Shown: positions 28,560 to 38,150, counted from the first letter of the stretch. The stretch: 64,000 bases of DNA from Rhodococcus phenolicus (GCF_001646785.1 NZ_LRRH01000040.1:37930-101929); one strand, 5' to 3'. A program made the numbers and translations. Notes: generated by a model from the sequence alone, not told the origin.

Positions 28560-28604
28560 TTGCACAACAGTGTGCAACTTAAGTTTCTGCACACGGGTGT
28601 GCAA
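28560..28604. promoter_or_regulatory. tandem TetR operators between exporter and regulator
   Basis: Two copies of TGCACA-N4-TGTGCA lie at 28561-28576 and 28588-28603, centres 27 bp apart. Both have perfect 6-bp arms; the second extends to 7 bp. They sit between the MFS exporter start (28511) and the regulator start (28654), the expected place for a self-regulated TetR protein controlling both genes. Confidence 0.8.
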
Positions 28605-28653
28605 CTAAACTTGATCGAGGTCACAGAAGTCCGGCAGGAGAGGTGGGTGCAGC

Positions 28654-29331
28654 GTGCAGGATCCGGTCGCGCAACCGGGCGCGAGTTCGCGCGTTCCACC
28701 GGTGAGGAACCGGACGAACGCGAACCGCCGGCGCATCCTCGACGCGGCGATGGACTGCTTCGCGGCCGACCCCGACGCGAGCATGGACGACGTCGCGCGG
28801 GCCGCGGGCGTGGTCCGCCGCACCGTCTACGCGCACTTCCCGAACCGGGACGCCCTCGTCGACGGCATCGCGGCCGACGCCGCCGCGGAACTGGCAGCCG
28901 CAGTGGACCTGGCCGAGCCGGAGGGTCCCGACCTGGCACTTGCGGTCGGTGCGCTGCGCACCTGGCCGGTGGGGGACCGGTTCCGGTTGCTGCTGTCCTT
29001 CGCCCGCAAGGAGGTGGGCGAGCAGTGCATCGCCGATCTCGTCGCCCCCGTGCGCACCCGCACGCTCGACGTCGTCGAACGCGGACGCGCCGCGGGGATC
29101 TTCGCCGGCTACCTGCCCTCGGTGGTGCTGGTCGGGATGATGGAGGGCCTGACCATGGCCACCCTCGAACAGGCCAATCTCGGCCTCGTCCGCGACTCCG
29201 GCGAGAGCATCGCGCTCGGTGCTCTCGTGCTGGCCGGGGTCACCCCGGAGCGTGCCGCGGAGGTGGTCGAACAGGCGCGAAGCTGGCTGCGCGACCACGC
29301 CGGGGACCCGGCCGCGGGAGTAATGCGGTGA
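28654..29331 (+). CDS. TetR-family regulator of the adjacent MFS exporter
   Basis: A 225-residue repressor. DNA-binding region NRRRILDAAMDCFAADPDASMDDVARAAGVVRRTVYAHFPNRDALVDGI (residues about 23-72), followed by a helical ligand-binding domain. GTG 28654 is the first codon in a frame free of earlier alternatives near a purine-rich site (GGAGAGGTGGGTGCA). Divergence from the exporter and the tandem palindromes between them indicate direct control. Confidence 0.88.
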   Translation: MQDPVAQPGASSRVPPVRNRTNANRRRILDAAMDCFAADPDASMDDVARAAGVVRRTVYAHFPNRDALVDGIAADAAAELAAAVDLAEPEGPDLALAVGALRTWPVGDRFRLLLSFARKEVGEQCIADLVAPVRTRTLDVVERGRAAGIFAGYLPSVVLVGMMEGLTMATLEQANLGLVRDSGESIALGALVLAGVTPERAAEVVEQARSWLRDHAGDPAAGVMR

Positions 29332-29351
29332 ATGTCCCTGCTGTCCGGCGC

Positions 29352-29357
29352 TAGACT
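29352..29357 (+). promoter_or_regulatory. -10 hexamer upstream of phoH
   Basis: TAGACT fits TANNNT and predicts transcription starting near 29364. A 13-codon ORF from GTG 29379 ends at 29420, its stop overlapping GTG 29417 of phoH as GTGA, so translation of phoH might be coupled to it. Confidence 0.45.
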
Positions 29358-29416
29358 GGCACGCACGCGACGACCGTCGTGTGGGAGCTGAATCGAAAGC
29401 AGGCCGTACCGTCCAC

Positions 29417-31558
29417 GTGAGTGAATCAGACGACACCCGCGATCCCGGAAATGCCGAACGGACCACCGTCCGATCCAGTCTGGACCTGCCGCCGGATGCG
29501 GCGGCCCCGTTGCTCGGGGCGGCCGACGAGAACCTCGTCGCGCTCGAGCGCGTGCTCGACGCGGACATCCACGTGCGAGGCAATTCCGTCACCCTCACCG
29601 GAAGCTCCGCCGACGTCGCGCTCGCCGAACGGGTCATCGGCGAACTCGTCACCCTCGTCGGCCGTGGCCAGCGGGTGACTCCGGACACGGTCCGCCGGAC
29701 CGTGGGGATGCTCACCCAGGGACTGTCCGAATCCCCGGCCGACGTGCTGAGCCTGGACATCCTGTCGCGGCGCGGCAAGACGATCCGGCCCAAGACGCTC
29801 AACCAGAAGCGCTACGTCGATGCGATCGACGCCAACACCATCGTCTTCGGCGTCGGCCCCGCCGGCACGGGCAAGACCTACCTGGCGATGGCGAAGGCTG
29901 TGCAGGCCCTGCAGAGCAAGCAGGTCACCCGCATCATCCTGACCCGGCCGGCCGTCGAGGCGGGCGAACGTCTCGGGTTCCTGCCGGGCACGTTGCACGA
30001 GAAGATCGACCCCTATCTGCGCCCGCTGCACGACGCGCTGCACGACATGATGGATCCGGAGTCGATCCCGAAGCTCATGCAGGCGGGGGTCATCGAGGTC
30101 GCGCCGCTGGCGTACATGCGTGGCCGGGCGCAACCGTTGTCCACCCGGGTCCTCACCCCCGACGGGTTCCGCCGGATCGGTGATGTGAAGGTAGGCGACG
30201 CGGTGATCGGGTCGGACGGCAGGCCGACCGAAGTACTCGGCGTCTATCCCCAGGGATTCAAGGACATCGTCCGGGTGACCACGCAAGACGGGGCGTCCAC
30301 CCTCTGCTCGACCGATCACCTTTGGTCGGTGTACACGCGCTCCGACCGTAGGCGCGGCAAGGGGCCGCGGGTGCTCGCGGCCAAGGAGATGATCGGCAAC
30401 CTGCGCGCCGCGCACTACCACCGATACGAGCTCCCGGTGCTCGCGGCGCCCGTGGCGTTCGACGCCGCTCCGGTACCGCTGGATCCGTACGCGTTGGGTC
30501 TGATGATCGGGCACGGGTGCATGGCCGGCGTGGCGACGCCGAGTTTCACGACCGCCGACCCGGAGCTGGTCGAGGCACTTGTCGCCGCGATCCCGGGAAT
30601 CGTGGCCCGCCGCAAGTCGGACGTGGACTACATCCTCAACAGGATCGCTTCGCCGGGCGAGGTCGTCACGATCGAGAATCCCGTCACGCAGACGATGCGG
30701 GCGCTCGGTCTCTGGGGCTCGAAGTCGCCGACAAAGTTCGTTCCGAAGGAGTACCTGCACAATTCGGCCGATGTGCGCCTCGCAGTTCTGCAAGGGCTAC
30801 TCGACTCCGACGGCGGACCCGTGAGTCAGGCCGGACGTACATGTCGGGTCCAGTACACGACCGTGTCCGATCGACTTCGTGACGACGTCATCTACCTCGT
30901 GCAGTCGCTGGGCGGGGTCGCATACAGCCGCACGCGTCCTGCCGAAGGCCGAAAGCCCGGAAACGCCCGTGGTCGCGAGGTGCCCTGTCGGCACGGCGCT
31001 CATGTCCTCGACATCCGCCTGCCTGAAGGGTGCGCGCCGTTCCGGCTCCGGCGAAAGGCCGAGAAGTACTCGGAGGCCGGCCACAAAGCGCCCCGCCGCT
31101 ACGTCGAGAGCATCGAATCAGCGGGCACCGAGGAGGCGGTCTGCATCAAGGTCGCTGCTGCCGACTCGCTGTACGTCACAGAGGATTTTCTGCTGACCCA
31201 CAACACGCTCAACGACGCGTTCATCATCCTCGACGAAGCCCAGAACACCACCGCCGAGCAGATGAAGATGTTCCTGACCCGACTCGGCTTCGGCTCGAAA
31301 ATCGTGGTCACCGGCGACATCACCCAGGTCGACCTGCCCGGTGGTGCCCGATCGGGCCTGCGTGCGGCCACCGAGATCCTCGACGACATCGACGGAATCC
31401 ACTTCGCGACGCTCGACAGCAGCGACGTGGTGCGGCACAAGCTCGTGTCCGACATCGTCGACGCCTACGGACGCTACGAGGCCGAACGGTCCGGCGACGT
31501 CGGTATCGGCAACCGGGCGCAGCGGCGCGCCACCCAGCACCGGGTGCAGCGCCGGTGA
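29417..31558 (+). CDS. phoH: PhoH-family ATPase precursor interrupted by an intein
   Basis: The 713-residue precursor becomes a 354-residue PhoH protein after removal of residues 238-596. The N-terminal KH-like region ([33 protein letters not shown]) precedes Walker [19 protein letters not shown]; Walker [13 protein letters not shown] lies just after the intein. M. tuberculosis PhoH1 is 352 residues, fitting the spliced length. GTG 29417 is preferred; an in-frame GTG at 29381 would add 12 residues. Followed by ybeY as in mycobacteria. PhoH is an ATPase with RNA-linked roles; the exact function is unsettled. Confidence 0.93.
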   Translation: MSESDDTRDPGNAERTTVRSSLDLPPDAAAPLLGAADENLVALERVLDADIHVRGNSVTLTGSSADVALAERVIGELVTLVGRGQRVTPDTVRRTVGMLTQGLSESPADVLSLDILSRRGKTIRPKTLNQKRYVDAIDANTIVFGVGPAGTGKTYLAMAKAVQALQSKQVTRIILTRPAVEAGERLGFLPGTLHEKIDPYLRPLHDALHDMMDPESIPKLMQAGVIEVAPLAYMRGRAQPLSTRVLTPDGFRRIGDVKVGDAVIGSDGRPTEVLGVYPQGFKDIVRVTTQDGASTLCSTDHLWSVYTRSDRRRGKGPRVLAAKEMIGNLRAAHYHRYELPVLAAPVAFDAAPVPLDPYALGLMIGHGCMAGVATPSFTTADPELVEALVAAIPGIVARRKSDVDYILNRIASPGEVVTIENPVTQTMRALGLWGSKSPTKFVPKEYLHNSADVRLAVLQGLLDSDGGPVSQAGRTCRVQYTTVSDRLRDDVIYLVQSLGGVAYSRTRPAEGRKPGNARGREVPCRHGAHVLDIRLPEGCAPFRLRRKAEKYSEAGHKAPRRYVESIESAGTEEAVCIKVAAADSLYVTEDFLLTHNTLNDAFIILDEAQNTTAEQMKMFLTRLGFGSKIVVTGDITQVDLPGGARSGLRAATEILDDIDGIHFATLDSSDVVRHKLVSDIVDAYGRYEAERSGDVGIGNRAQRRATQHRVQRR
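30128..31204 (+). other. PhoH intein, class 3-like with degenerate homing endonuclease
   Basis: A 359-residue in-frame insertion splits MRGR from [13 protein letters not shown]. Block A starts [13 protein letters not shown] with Ala, not Cys or Ser. Block B is STDHLW with Trp 66, block F has Cys 339 (EEAVCIKV), and block G is FLLTHN with Thr 357, His 358 and Asn 359, followed by Thr +1. Trp-Cys-Thr plus a non-nucleophilic first residue defines class 3 inteins. Two LAGLIDADG-like motifs are present: ALGLMIGHG (His 129 replaces the usual catalytic Asp) and LQGLLDSDG (Asp 228 intact). Splicing parts look complete; the endonuclease is probably inactive. Confidence 0.93.
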
Positions 31559-31607
31559 GCCACCCCCACTTTCGAAACCAGTCCGCAGTGCAGAAGGAAC
31601 GACACCG

Positions 31608-32150
31608 ATGAGCATCGAGATCTCGAACGAATCCGGGATGGACGTCGTCGAGGAGAACCTGCTCGACGTCGTCCGCTTCGTGATCGCCCGGATGGACGTG
31701 CACCCCGCCGCCGAACTGTCGATGGTGTTGGTCGACTCCGACGCCATGGCCGATCTGCACATGCGGTGGATGGACCTGCCGGGTCCCACCGACGTGATGT
31801 CCTTCCCGATGGACGAGCTCGAACCGGGCGGTCGCCCGGACGCACCCGAGCCGGGTCCGTCGATGCTCGGCGACATCGTGCTGTGCCCGTCGTTCGCGGC
31901 GGATCAGGCGGTCAAGGCGGGCCATTCCCTCGACCACGAACTCGCCCTGCTCACCGTGCACGGCATGCTGCACCTCCTCGGCTACGACCACGCCGAGCCC
32001 GAGGAGGAGAAGGAGATGTTCGGCCTGCAGAACCAGCTCCTCGAGGAGTGGTACGAGGAACTGCGCCGCGCCGAGCACGAGGCCCGCCTCGCCGCCCGCG
32101 ACCAGCAGCTCCTCGGCAAGGTCGGTCTCGCCGACAATCCCGAGCAGTAG
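31608..32150 (+). CDS. ybeY: endoribonuclease YbeY (rRNA maturation)
   Basis: A 180-residue zinc endoribonuclease for 16S rRNA 3'-end maturation. The metal motif [11 protein letters not shown] is near residue 118, with [10 protein letters not shown] upstream. It extends about 30 residues past the core as a charged helix. ATG 31608 has AAGGA 10 bases upstream. It follows phoH by 49 bases, a conserved pairing. Confidence 0.95.
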   Translation: MSIEISNESGMDVVEENLLDVVRFVIARMDVHPAAELSMVLVDSDAMADLHMRWMDLPGPTDVMSFPMDELEPGGRPDAPEPGPSMLGDIVLCPSFAADQAVKAGHSLDHELALLTVHGMLHLLGYDHAEPEEEKEMFGLQNQLLEEWYEELRRAEHEARLAARDQQLLGKVGLADNPEQ

Positions 32151-32174
32151 CGGGGCCGACGTGGGAATACACGC

Positions 32175-33479
32175 ATGAGCGCCCTCGCACTCGTGGTGAT
32201 CGCGGTCGTCCTGGTGCCGCTCGGTGGTCTGTTCGCCGCCGTCGACTCGGCTCTGAACACCGTCTCCGCCGCCCGCGTCGACGAACTCGCCAAGGACGAG
32301 CGACCGGGTGCGCAGCGGTTGCGGCTGATCCTCGAGGACCGGCCGCGCTACGTCAACCTCATGGTCCTTCTGCGCATCCTGTGCGAGATCACTGCAACCG
32401 TGGTTCTCGCCGGCGCGTTGCTCGAGGTCCTGGACCGCACCTGGGCGCTGGTCGTGAGCGCCACCGTGATGGTGTTGGTCGACTACGTCGTCATCGGCGT
32501 CGGCCCGCGCACGCTCGGTCGCCAGCACGCGTATCCGATCGCACTGACCGCGACGATTCCGCTGCGTTTCCTCGGTGTGCTGTTCGGCCCGCTCGGCCGG
32601 CTGCTCATCCTCATCGGCAACGCCTTGACCCCGGGCCGCGGCTTCCGCAACGGGCCGTTCGCCAACGAGATCGAACTGCGCGAACTCGTCGACCTCGCGC
32701 AGGAACGCGGGGTCGTCGCCGACGAGGAACGCCGCATGATCCAGTCCGTGTTCGATCTCGGCGACACCACCGCGCGCGAGGTGATGGTGCCGCGCCCGGA
32801 AATGGTGTGGATCGAGGAGGACAAGACCGCGGGGCAGGCCACCTCCCTCGCGGTGCGCAGCGGCCATTCCCGCATCCCGGTCATCGGCGAGAACGTCGAC
32901 GACATCCGCGGCGTCGTGTACCTCAAGGACCTCGTCCAGCAGACCTACTACTCGCGCGACGGCGGCCGCAGCGTCAAGGTCGCCGACGTGATGCGGCCGG
33001 CGGTGTTCGTCCCGGATTCCAAGCGGCTCGACGACCTGCTGGCCGAGATGCAGCGCGACCGCAACCACATGGCGGTTCTCGTCGACGAATACGGCGGCAT
33101 CGCGGGACTGGTCACCATCGAGGACGTCATCGAGGAGATCGTCGGAGAGATCGCCGACGAATACGACGCCGGTGAAACCCCGGATGTCGAGGATCTCGGC
33201 GACGGCGTCTACCGGGTGTCCGCGCGACTGCCCGTCGAGGACCTCGGTGAACTGTTCGACGTCGAGATCGACGACGACGAGGTCGACACCGTCGGTGGCC
33301 TCCTCGGATTCGAACTCGGCCGGGTGCCGCTGCCGGGTTCGGAGGTCACTACCCGAGGACTGATCCTGCGCGGCGAGGGCGGCTCGAACGTGCGCGGCCG
33401 GGTGCGGATCAACACCGTGCACGTCCAGCGCGCCCCGGCCGAGGACGAGCCCGAACCCGCCGAGGAACCCGAAAGATGA
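32175..33479 (+). CDS. CNNM/CorC-type CBS-domain membrane protein
   Basis: A 434-residue hemolysin C/CorC family protein. DUF21 (CNNM) membrane domain with about four helices covers residues 1-150 ([35 protein letters not shown]), two CBS repeats follow ([15 protein letters not shown]...; [56 protein letters not shown]), and a CorC_HlyC domain ends at about 420. Likely involved in Mg2+ handling or membrane ion homeostasis; the substrate is unproven. Lies between ybeY and era as in M. tuberculosis. Confidence 0.9.
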   Translation: MSALALVVIAVVLVPLGGLFAAVDSALNTVSAARVDELAKDERPGAQRLRLILEDRPRYVNLMVLLRILCEITATVVLAGALLEVLDRTWALVVSATVMVLVDYVVIGVGPRTLGRQHAYPIALTATIPLRFLGVLFGPLGRLLILIGNALTPGRGFRNGPFANEIELRELVDLAQERGVVADEERRMIQSVFDLGDTTAREVMVPRPEMVWIEEDKTAGQATSLAVRSGHSRIPVIGENVDDIRGVVYLKDLVQQTYYSRDGGRSVKVADVMRPAVFVPDSKRLDDLLAEMQRDRNHMAVLVDEYGGIAGLVTIEDVIEEIVGEIADEYDAGETPDVEDLGDGVYRVSARLPVEDLGELFDVEIDDDEVDTVGGLLGFELGRVPLPGSEVTTRGLILRGEGGSNVRGRVRINTVHVQRAPAEDEPEPAEEPER

Positions 33480-33498
33480 CCCACCCCGAGGAGCGTGC

Positions 33499-34416
33499 AT
33501 GACCGACCCCGACTTCCGTTCCGGCTTCGTGTGTTTCGTGGGCCGCCCGAACACCGGCAAGTCCACACTCACCAACGCCCTGGTCGGCAGCAAGATCGCC
33601 ATCACCTCGTCGCGCCCGCAGACCACGCGACACACCATCCGGGGCATCGTGCACCGCGACCACGCCCAGCTGATCCTCGTCGACACCCCGGGCCTGCACC
33701 GTCCCCGCACGCTGCTCGGGCAGCGCCTCAACGACCTCGTGCGCGACACGTACTCGGAGGTCGACGCGATCTGCCTGTGCATCCCCGCCGACGAGAAGAT
33801 CGGCCCCGGCGACCGATGGATCCTGGACCAGGTGCGCAACGTCGCGCCGAAGACCCCGCTGGTCGGCATCGTCACGAAGATCGACAAGGTCGGCAAGGAG
33901 CAGGTCGCCGCACAGCTGATCGCCGTCTCGAAGCTGCTCGGCGCCGACACCGACGTGGTGCCCGTCTCGGCCACGTCGGGTGAACAGGTCGAGGTGCTCG
34001 TCGACGTGCTCGCCTCGCACATGGAGCCCGGGCCGGCGTTCTACCCGGACGGCGAGCTCACGGACGAGCCGGAGGAGACGCTCATGGCCGAGCTCATCCG
34101 CGAGGCCGCGCTCGAGGGTCTCGGCGACGAGCTCCCGCACTCGCTGGCCGTGGTGATCGAGGAGGTCGTCGAGCGGGAGGGTCGCACCGAGAAGCAGGGT
34201 GAGATGCTCGACGTGCACGCGTTGCTGTACGTGGAACGACCCAGCCAGAAGGGCATCGTCATCGGGAAGGGCGGTGCGCGGCTGCGCGAGGTCGGCACCG
34301 CGGCGCGCACCCAGATCGAGAAGCTCCTCGGCGTGAAGATCTATCTCGACCTGCACGTGAAGGTCGCGAAGGACTGGCAGCGCGATCCCAAGCAGCTGGG
34401 GCGGCTCGGCTTCTGA
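33499..34416 (+). CDS. era: GTPase Era
   Basis: A 305-residue ribosome-assembly GTPase. G1 GRPNTGKSTLTNALVG, G2 region SRPQTTRHTIRG, G3 VDTPGLH, G4 TKIDKVG, and a C-terminal KH domain with IVIGKGGARLREVGTAARTQIEKLLG that binds the 16S rRNA 3' end. ATG 33499 has GAGGAG 8 bases upstream. Co-directional with ybeY and the CorC-type gene. Confidence 0.96.
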   Translation: MTDPDFRSGFVCFVGRPNTGKSTLTNALVGSKIAITSSRPQTTRHTIRGIVHRDHAQLILVDTPGLHRPRTLLGQRLNDLVRDTYSEVDAICLCIPADEKIGPGDRWILDQVRNVAPKTPLVGIVTKIDKVGKEQVAAQLIAVSKLLGADTDVVPVSATSGEQVEVLVDVLASHMEPGPAFYPDGELTDEPEETLMAELIREAALEGLGDELPHSLAVVIEEVVEREGRTEKQGEMLDVHALLYVERPSQKGIVIGKGGARLREVGTAARTQIEKLLGVKIYLDLHVKVAKDWQRDPKQLGRLGF

Positions 34417-34561
34417 CACACGGGGACCGGCTTCCATCCCGCGCGGCCCGGACTCTGAAACGGTACGGTCGTTCGGGTGCGTCACTAAACGTGGACGTAC
34501 CCGGCCGAACAACTCGATAGCCGAACAGAGTAACCGAAGTCACTTCACGGGGGAAGAGACC

Positions 34562-35989
34562 ATGGGCAAGAAGTCGGGAACCGAGCTCGCGGCGCGTGAC
34601 GCCGTGTACGTCTACGGGGACGAAGCGAGCCGGGGGGACACTCCCAGCATCATGACGCATTTCTATGTGTTCGATACACGACGCGGGCGAACGCCCGTCG
34701 CGACCCGCGCCGAGGCCGTGGACTGGATCCTCGCGCGCACACACCGGGCCCCGGCCTTGCGCCGGCGCCTGCACCGGGTGCCGGGCGACCTCGACTATCC
34801 GCACTGGATCGAGGCCGGGATCGATCCCGAGCATCACATCGAGTTCCAGCGGATCGGGCCGACGACACGCACCCGCCTGCACCGGCTGTTCGCCTCGCTC
34901 GCGGAACGGCCGCTCGACGCCGACCGGCCGCTCTGGGGACTGCACGTGCTGACCGACGTGCGCGGCGTCGGCGATCTTCCCGACCGGGCGACCGTCGTGG
35001 CGTTGCGGGTCCACCACGCGGTGACCGACGGAAAGGGTGCGGTGCAGATCGCACGCGCCCTGTTCGACGATCCGGCGGCCGAACCGTCCGCGGGTGGTAC
35101 GCCGGTGCCGATCCCCGGTCCGTTCGCGGCCGCCGGGAAACTGCCCCGGGACTATATGCGGTACGCGGGCGCGGTTCGACGGTGGATGAGGGGCCGGCGG
35201 TCGCTCGGTGAACTGGCGCGCCGCGGAGAGATCGTCGAGCCCTGCCCACGGCGTCCGCGGACCCGGTTCAACGTCGTGGACTACAGCACCCGCCTGTTCG
35301 GCCGGGTCCGTTTCGAACTGCAGGACGTCCGGGCGCTCGGGCAGGCCACCGGAACGACCGTCAACGACGTGATGCTCGCGGTGGTGTCGGACGCGATGCA
35401 CACCTATCTCGCGGATCGGGGTGAGACGCCGGCGGATTCGCTGGCCGCCCAGGTTCCTGTCTCGCTGGCCGCCCGATCCGATCTGGCGGCCGAGAACAAG
35501 ACCAGTGTCATGCAGGTCGATCTGCACACGGACCGGTCCGATCCGCTGACGCGGCTGTCCCTGATCCACGAGTCGGCGGCCCGCGAGAAGGAACGGGTCT
35601 GGCGCCCGGAATCGATCGCCGTCGAATCGCTGTTCGACGCGTTGCCGTCGGTGTGCATGCGCTACTCGATCGGACGTGCCGTGCGCAGGGCGGTGGCGTC
35701 GGCGGGCGACCAGATCGGGCCGACGAACACCAGCATGTCGAACGTGGCGCGGGGGACCGCCGACTGCCTGCGGTTCGGGGACAGTCCCGCGGTCGACGGC
35801 TTCAGCGCGCCCTGCCTCAACCGGCTCCTGGGCCTGATGCACTCGGTGGTGACACTCGGTGACTCGCTCGACGTGACGTTCTCGACGAAGCGGGCGGTGA
35901 TGCCGGATCCCGAGAAGTACGAGTCTCTGCTCGAGGGCGCCTTCGATCGTCTGTGGGCGGCCGTTCCCGCGACGGTGTCGGTGCGCTGA
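34562..35989 (+). CDS. wax ester synthase / diacylglycerol acyltransferase (WS/DGAT)
   Basis: A 475-residue acyltransferase making triacylglycerol or wax esters for storage. The catalytic HHxxxDG is HHAVTDG near residue 155; PLWGLHVL and NDVMLAVVSDAM are further family motifs. Genes of this type are many in Rhodococcus and mycobacteria. ATG 34562 has GGGGGAAGAG upstream. It stands alone and is convergent with a TetR gene. Acyl acceptor specificity cannot be read from sequence. Confidence 0.88.
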   Translation: MGKKSGTELAARDAVYVYGDEASRGDTPSIMTHFYVFDTRRGRTPVATRAEAVDWILARTHRAPALRRRLHRVPGDLDYPHWIEAGIDPEHHIEFQRIGPTTRTRLHRLFASLAERPLDADRPLWGLHVLTDVRGVGDLPDRATVVALRVHHAVTDGKGAVQIARALFDDPAAEPSAGGTPVPIPGPFAAAGKLPRDYMRYAGAVRRWMRGRRSLGELARRGEIVEPCPRRPRTRFNVVDYSTRLFGRVRFELQDVRALGQATGTTVNDVMLAVVSDAMHTYLADRGETPADSLAAQVPVSLAARSDLAAENKTSVMQVDLHTDRSDPLTRLSLIHESAAREKERVWRPESIAVESLFDALPSVCMRYSIGRAVRRAVASAGDQIGPTNTSMSNVARGTADCLRFGDSPAVDGFSAPCLNRLLGLMHSVVTLGDSLDVTFSTKRAVMPDPEKYESLLEGAFDRLWAAVPATVSVR

Positions 35990-36015
35990 TACAGGGGCCC
36001 GGTCGCCGCACCGGC

Positions 36016-36588
36016 CTACCGCGGGTGCGCCGCGGACAGGGCGGCGCCCTGCAGCAGCAACAGCACCGATGTGGCCAGGTCGCTGCCGCCGCCGGTGGAC
36101 AGCCGCCGCAGCTGTAGCCCGGCGATGGTCGCGACGAGAGTCGGCGCGATCGTTCCGGGGTCCGGTATCCCGAGTTCGGTGAGGATCGCGACCGTCAGCT
36201 CGTCGTACGCGGCCCAGCACCGGTCCGCGGCCGCGCGCAGCTCGGGGTCGCGGCCGGCCTGGACGTACAGCTCGAACGGTGCGATCCGCTCGGCGGAGAA
36301 CGACAGGTCCTCGGCGACGCGCTCGGCGAAACCGGCCGCCTCGGCGAGGGTCACGCCTTGCCCGCGATGGGATTCGGCGATCTCGCGCAACCGGGCGGTC
36401 TCCTCGGCGACGAAGGTGGTCAGTGCCGAGCGCAGCAGGTCTGGCTGGCTCGGGAAGTGGTAGGTGATCGAGCCGAGCGAGACGTTCGCGTGAGCAGCGA
36501 TGCGCCGGTTGGTGATTCCGGCGATGCCGTCGGTGCCGATCAGGTGGAGGGTCGAGGCGATGATGCGGTCGCGGACCGACGTGGACAT
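36016..36588 (-). CDS. TetR-family regulator downstream of an amidase
   Basis: A 190-residue repressor with N-terminal helix-turn-helix VRDRIIASTLHLIGTDGIAGITNRRIAAHANVSLGSITYHFPSQPDLLRSALTTFVAEE. It starts two bases after the amidase stop and is therefore co-transcribed with it. The perfect 20-bp palindrome in front of the amidase gene is the natural operator, implying autoregulation of both genes. Ligand unknown; an amide is plausible. Confidence 0.88.
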   Translation of the reverse strand: MSTSVRDRIIASTLHLIGTDGIAGITNRRIAAHANVSLGSITYHFPSQPDLLRSALTTFVAEETARLREIAESHRGQGVTLAEAAGFAERVAEDLSFSAERIAPFELYVQAGRDPELRAAADRCWAAYDELTVAILTELGIPDPGTIAPTLVATIAGLQLRRLSTGGGSDLATSVLLLLQGAALSAAHPR

Positions 36589-36590
36589 CG

Positions 36591-38009
36591 TCACCACCAG
36601 CGTTCCGGAAGTGCGTCGTGCCAGCGCAGCGACGACTCCAGTTGCGCGGCAAGTGAAACCAGCAGCGGTTCGGCGTTCTCGTGACCGAGCAACTGGGCGC
36701 CGATGGGTAGGCCCGCGTCGGTGAACCCTGCCGGCACGTTGATTCCCGGCCAGCCGAGCACGTTCCACGGCCACGCGTAGGGGCAGGCGGCGGTGATGAC
36801 CTTGTCGGTCTGCCAGCCACCGATGCCGTCGATCGCTCCGATCGGGAGCGGCGGCGTCGCCGTGGTGGGGGCGAGGACCACGTCGAATCGGTCGAAGATG
36901 GCCCCGACCCGCCGCCGCAGCCGCGGTTCGTAGGCGCGGGCCGCGCGCAGGGGTGCACCACCGAGCAGGCGTCCGGTGCGGGCGTTCGCGCGGGTGCGGG
37001 AGTCGGCGAGCGACGGATCGGGAAGCCGGTGCAGCCAGTCGTCGAGACCTGCCATCGAGCGGGGCAGGAAGTTCAGTCCGAACGTGATGCCGTAGTCGGG
37101 GTCGGCGACGGTGACCTCGTGGCCGAGTTCGCGCAGGGCCTCGACGATGGAGTCGACGCCGGCGCGGACCTCCGGGGTGAGGCGGGTGGGGGTCGCGGTG
37201 AACGGGGCGTGTAGTGCCAGCGCGATGCGCAGGCGTCCGGGGTCGCGGCCGACCGCGTCGGTGACGGTGATCGAGTCGAGGTGGTGCCGGTCCCCGGCAT
37301 GATTGCCGGACACCGCGTCGAGCAGCAGTGCGGCGTCCGCGACGGTGCGTGCCAGGACGCCGTGGGTGGTGAGGCCGTGGAACGCTTCGGGGTCGGGCCA
37401 CATCGAGATCCGCCCGCGTTGCGGTTTGATGCCGACGAGGTGACTCCACGCGGCGGGAATCCGGACGGATCCGGCGCCGTCCGAGCCGAGGGCGGCCGAG
37501 ACGAGGCCGGCAGCGACGGCGGCGGCGCTGCCGCCGGACGATCCGCCCGGCGTGTGCTCGCGCGACCACGGGTTGCGGGTGTGCCCGAACGCGCTGCCCC
37601 CGGTGAGCGGCCACTGCCCCAGTTCCGGCGAGTGCGTCTTGCCGACGATGACGGCACCGGCCTCGCGCAGACGTCGTACAACTTCGGCGTCGTAGTCCTG
37701 GACGGGGAACTCCCCGGCGCAGCCGAACGCCGTGGGTTCCCCGGCGATGTCGGTGTCGTCCTTGATCGCGATCGGCACTCCGAGCAGCGGCAGGCGCGCG
37801 CCTGCGGCGCGTCGCCGGTCGGACTCCCCGGCCTCGGCGAGCGCAGCTTCGCGGCGAATCACCCGGAACGCGTTGAGGGTGTCCTGCGCGGACTCGATGC
37901 GGTCGAGTGCGGCGCGTGTCAGTTGCAGCGAGGTGGTGGCGCCCGCGGCGAGGGCAGCGGATTCGGCGGTCAGGCCGGCCGAGCGGGTGTCTTCCCTGGA
38001 AGTGGTCAT
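36591..38009 (-). CDS. amidase (amidase signature family)
   Basis: A 472-residue hydrolase with the Ser-cisSer-Lys triad: Lys in GVPIAIKDDTD (about residue 83), cis-Ser in GGSSGGSAAAVAAG and nucleophile Ser in GSDGAGSVRIPAAW. Substrate not predictable, though an amidase (amiA2) occupies this position next to recO in M. tuberculosis. ATG 38009 lies 10 bases from a perfect palindrome. In operon with the following TetR gene. Confidence 0.93.
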   Translation of the reverse strand: MTTSREDTRSAGLTAESAALAAGATTSLQLTRAALDRIESAQDTLNAFRVIRREAALAEAGESDRRRAAGARLPLLGVPIAIKDDTDIAGEPTAFGCAGEFPVQDYDAEVVRRLREAGAVIVGKTHSPELGQWPLTGGSAFGHTRNPWSREHTPGGSSGGSAAAVAAGLVSAALGSDGAGSVRIPAAWSHLVGIKPQRGRISMWPDPEAFHGLTTHGVLARTVADAALLLDAVSGNHAGDRHHLDSITVTDAVGRDPGRLRIALALHAPFTATPTRLTPEVRAGVDSIVEALRELGHEVTVADPDYGITFGLNFLPRSMAGLDDWLHRLPDPSLADSRTRANARTGRLLGGAPLRAARAYEPRLRRRVGAIFDRFDVVLAPTTATPPLPIGAIDGIGGWQTDKVITAACPYAWPWNVLGWPGINVPAGFTDAGLPIGAQLLGHENAEPLLVSLAAQLESSLRWHDALPERWW

Positions 38010-38018
38010 CGGCGCTCC

Positions 38019-38038
38019 CTGTTCGTTCGAACGAACAG
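38019..38038. promoter_or_regulatory. 20-bp perfect palindromic operator
   Basis: Two 10-bp arms (CTGTTCGTTC and its complement) meet with no spacer, ending 10 bases before the amidase start. Size, symmetry and place fit a TetR operator for the amidase-tetR operon. Confidence 0.8.
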
Positions 38039-38069
38039 TAACGTGTTTCAGTTGGGCGGGCAAGCCCGC

Positions 38070-38113
38070 TCGTGTGCCTTTGTGGCGATCCCGCGGGCCA
38101 CGAAGGCACACGA
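38070..38113. repeat. 17-bp inverted repeat between divergent amidase and recO
   Basis: Arms 38070-38086 and 38097-38113 match at 16 of 17 positions around a 10-base centre. It lies between two divergent genes, where a terminator is not expected, 37 bases before recO. It could be a second operator, a cruciform or a structured recO leader. Confidence 0.6.
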
Positions 38114-38150
38114 CACCTCGGCTGTCGGTCGCGCATGACAGACTCGGGGA

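Noticed and set aside
34259..36961. Long minus-strand frame over era and the WS/DGAT gene
   Set aside because: Antisense to well-supported genes, with no domain and with the composition of a shadow frame.
38019..38038. The amidase palindrome as a LexA box, because it contains TTCGAAC
   Set aside because: The spacing TCGAAC-N4-GTTCGA is not met; it is a zero-spacer 20-bp palindrome next to a TetR operon.
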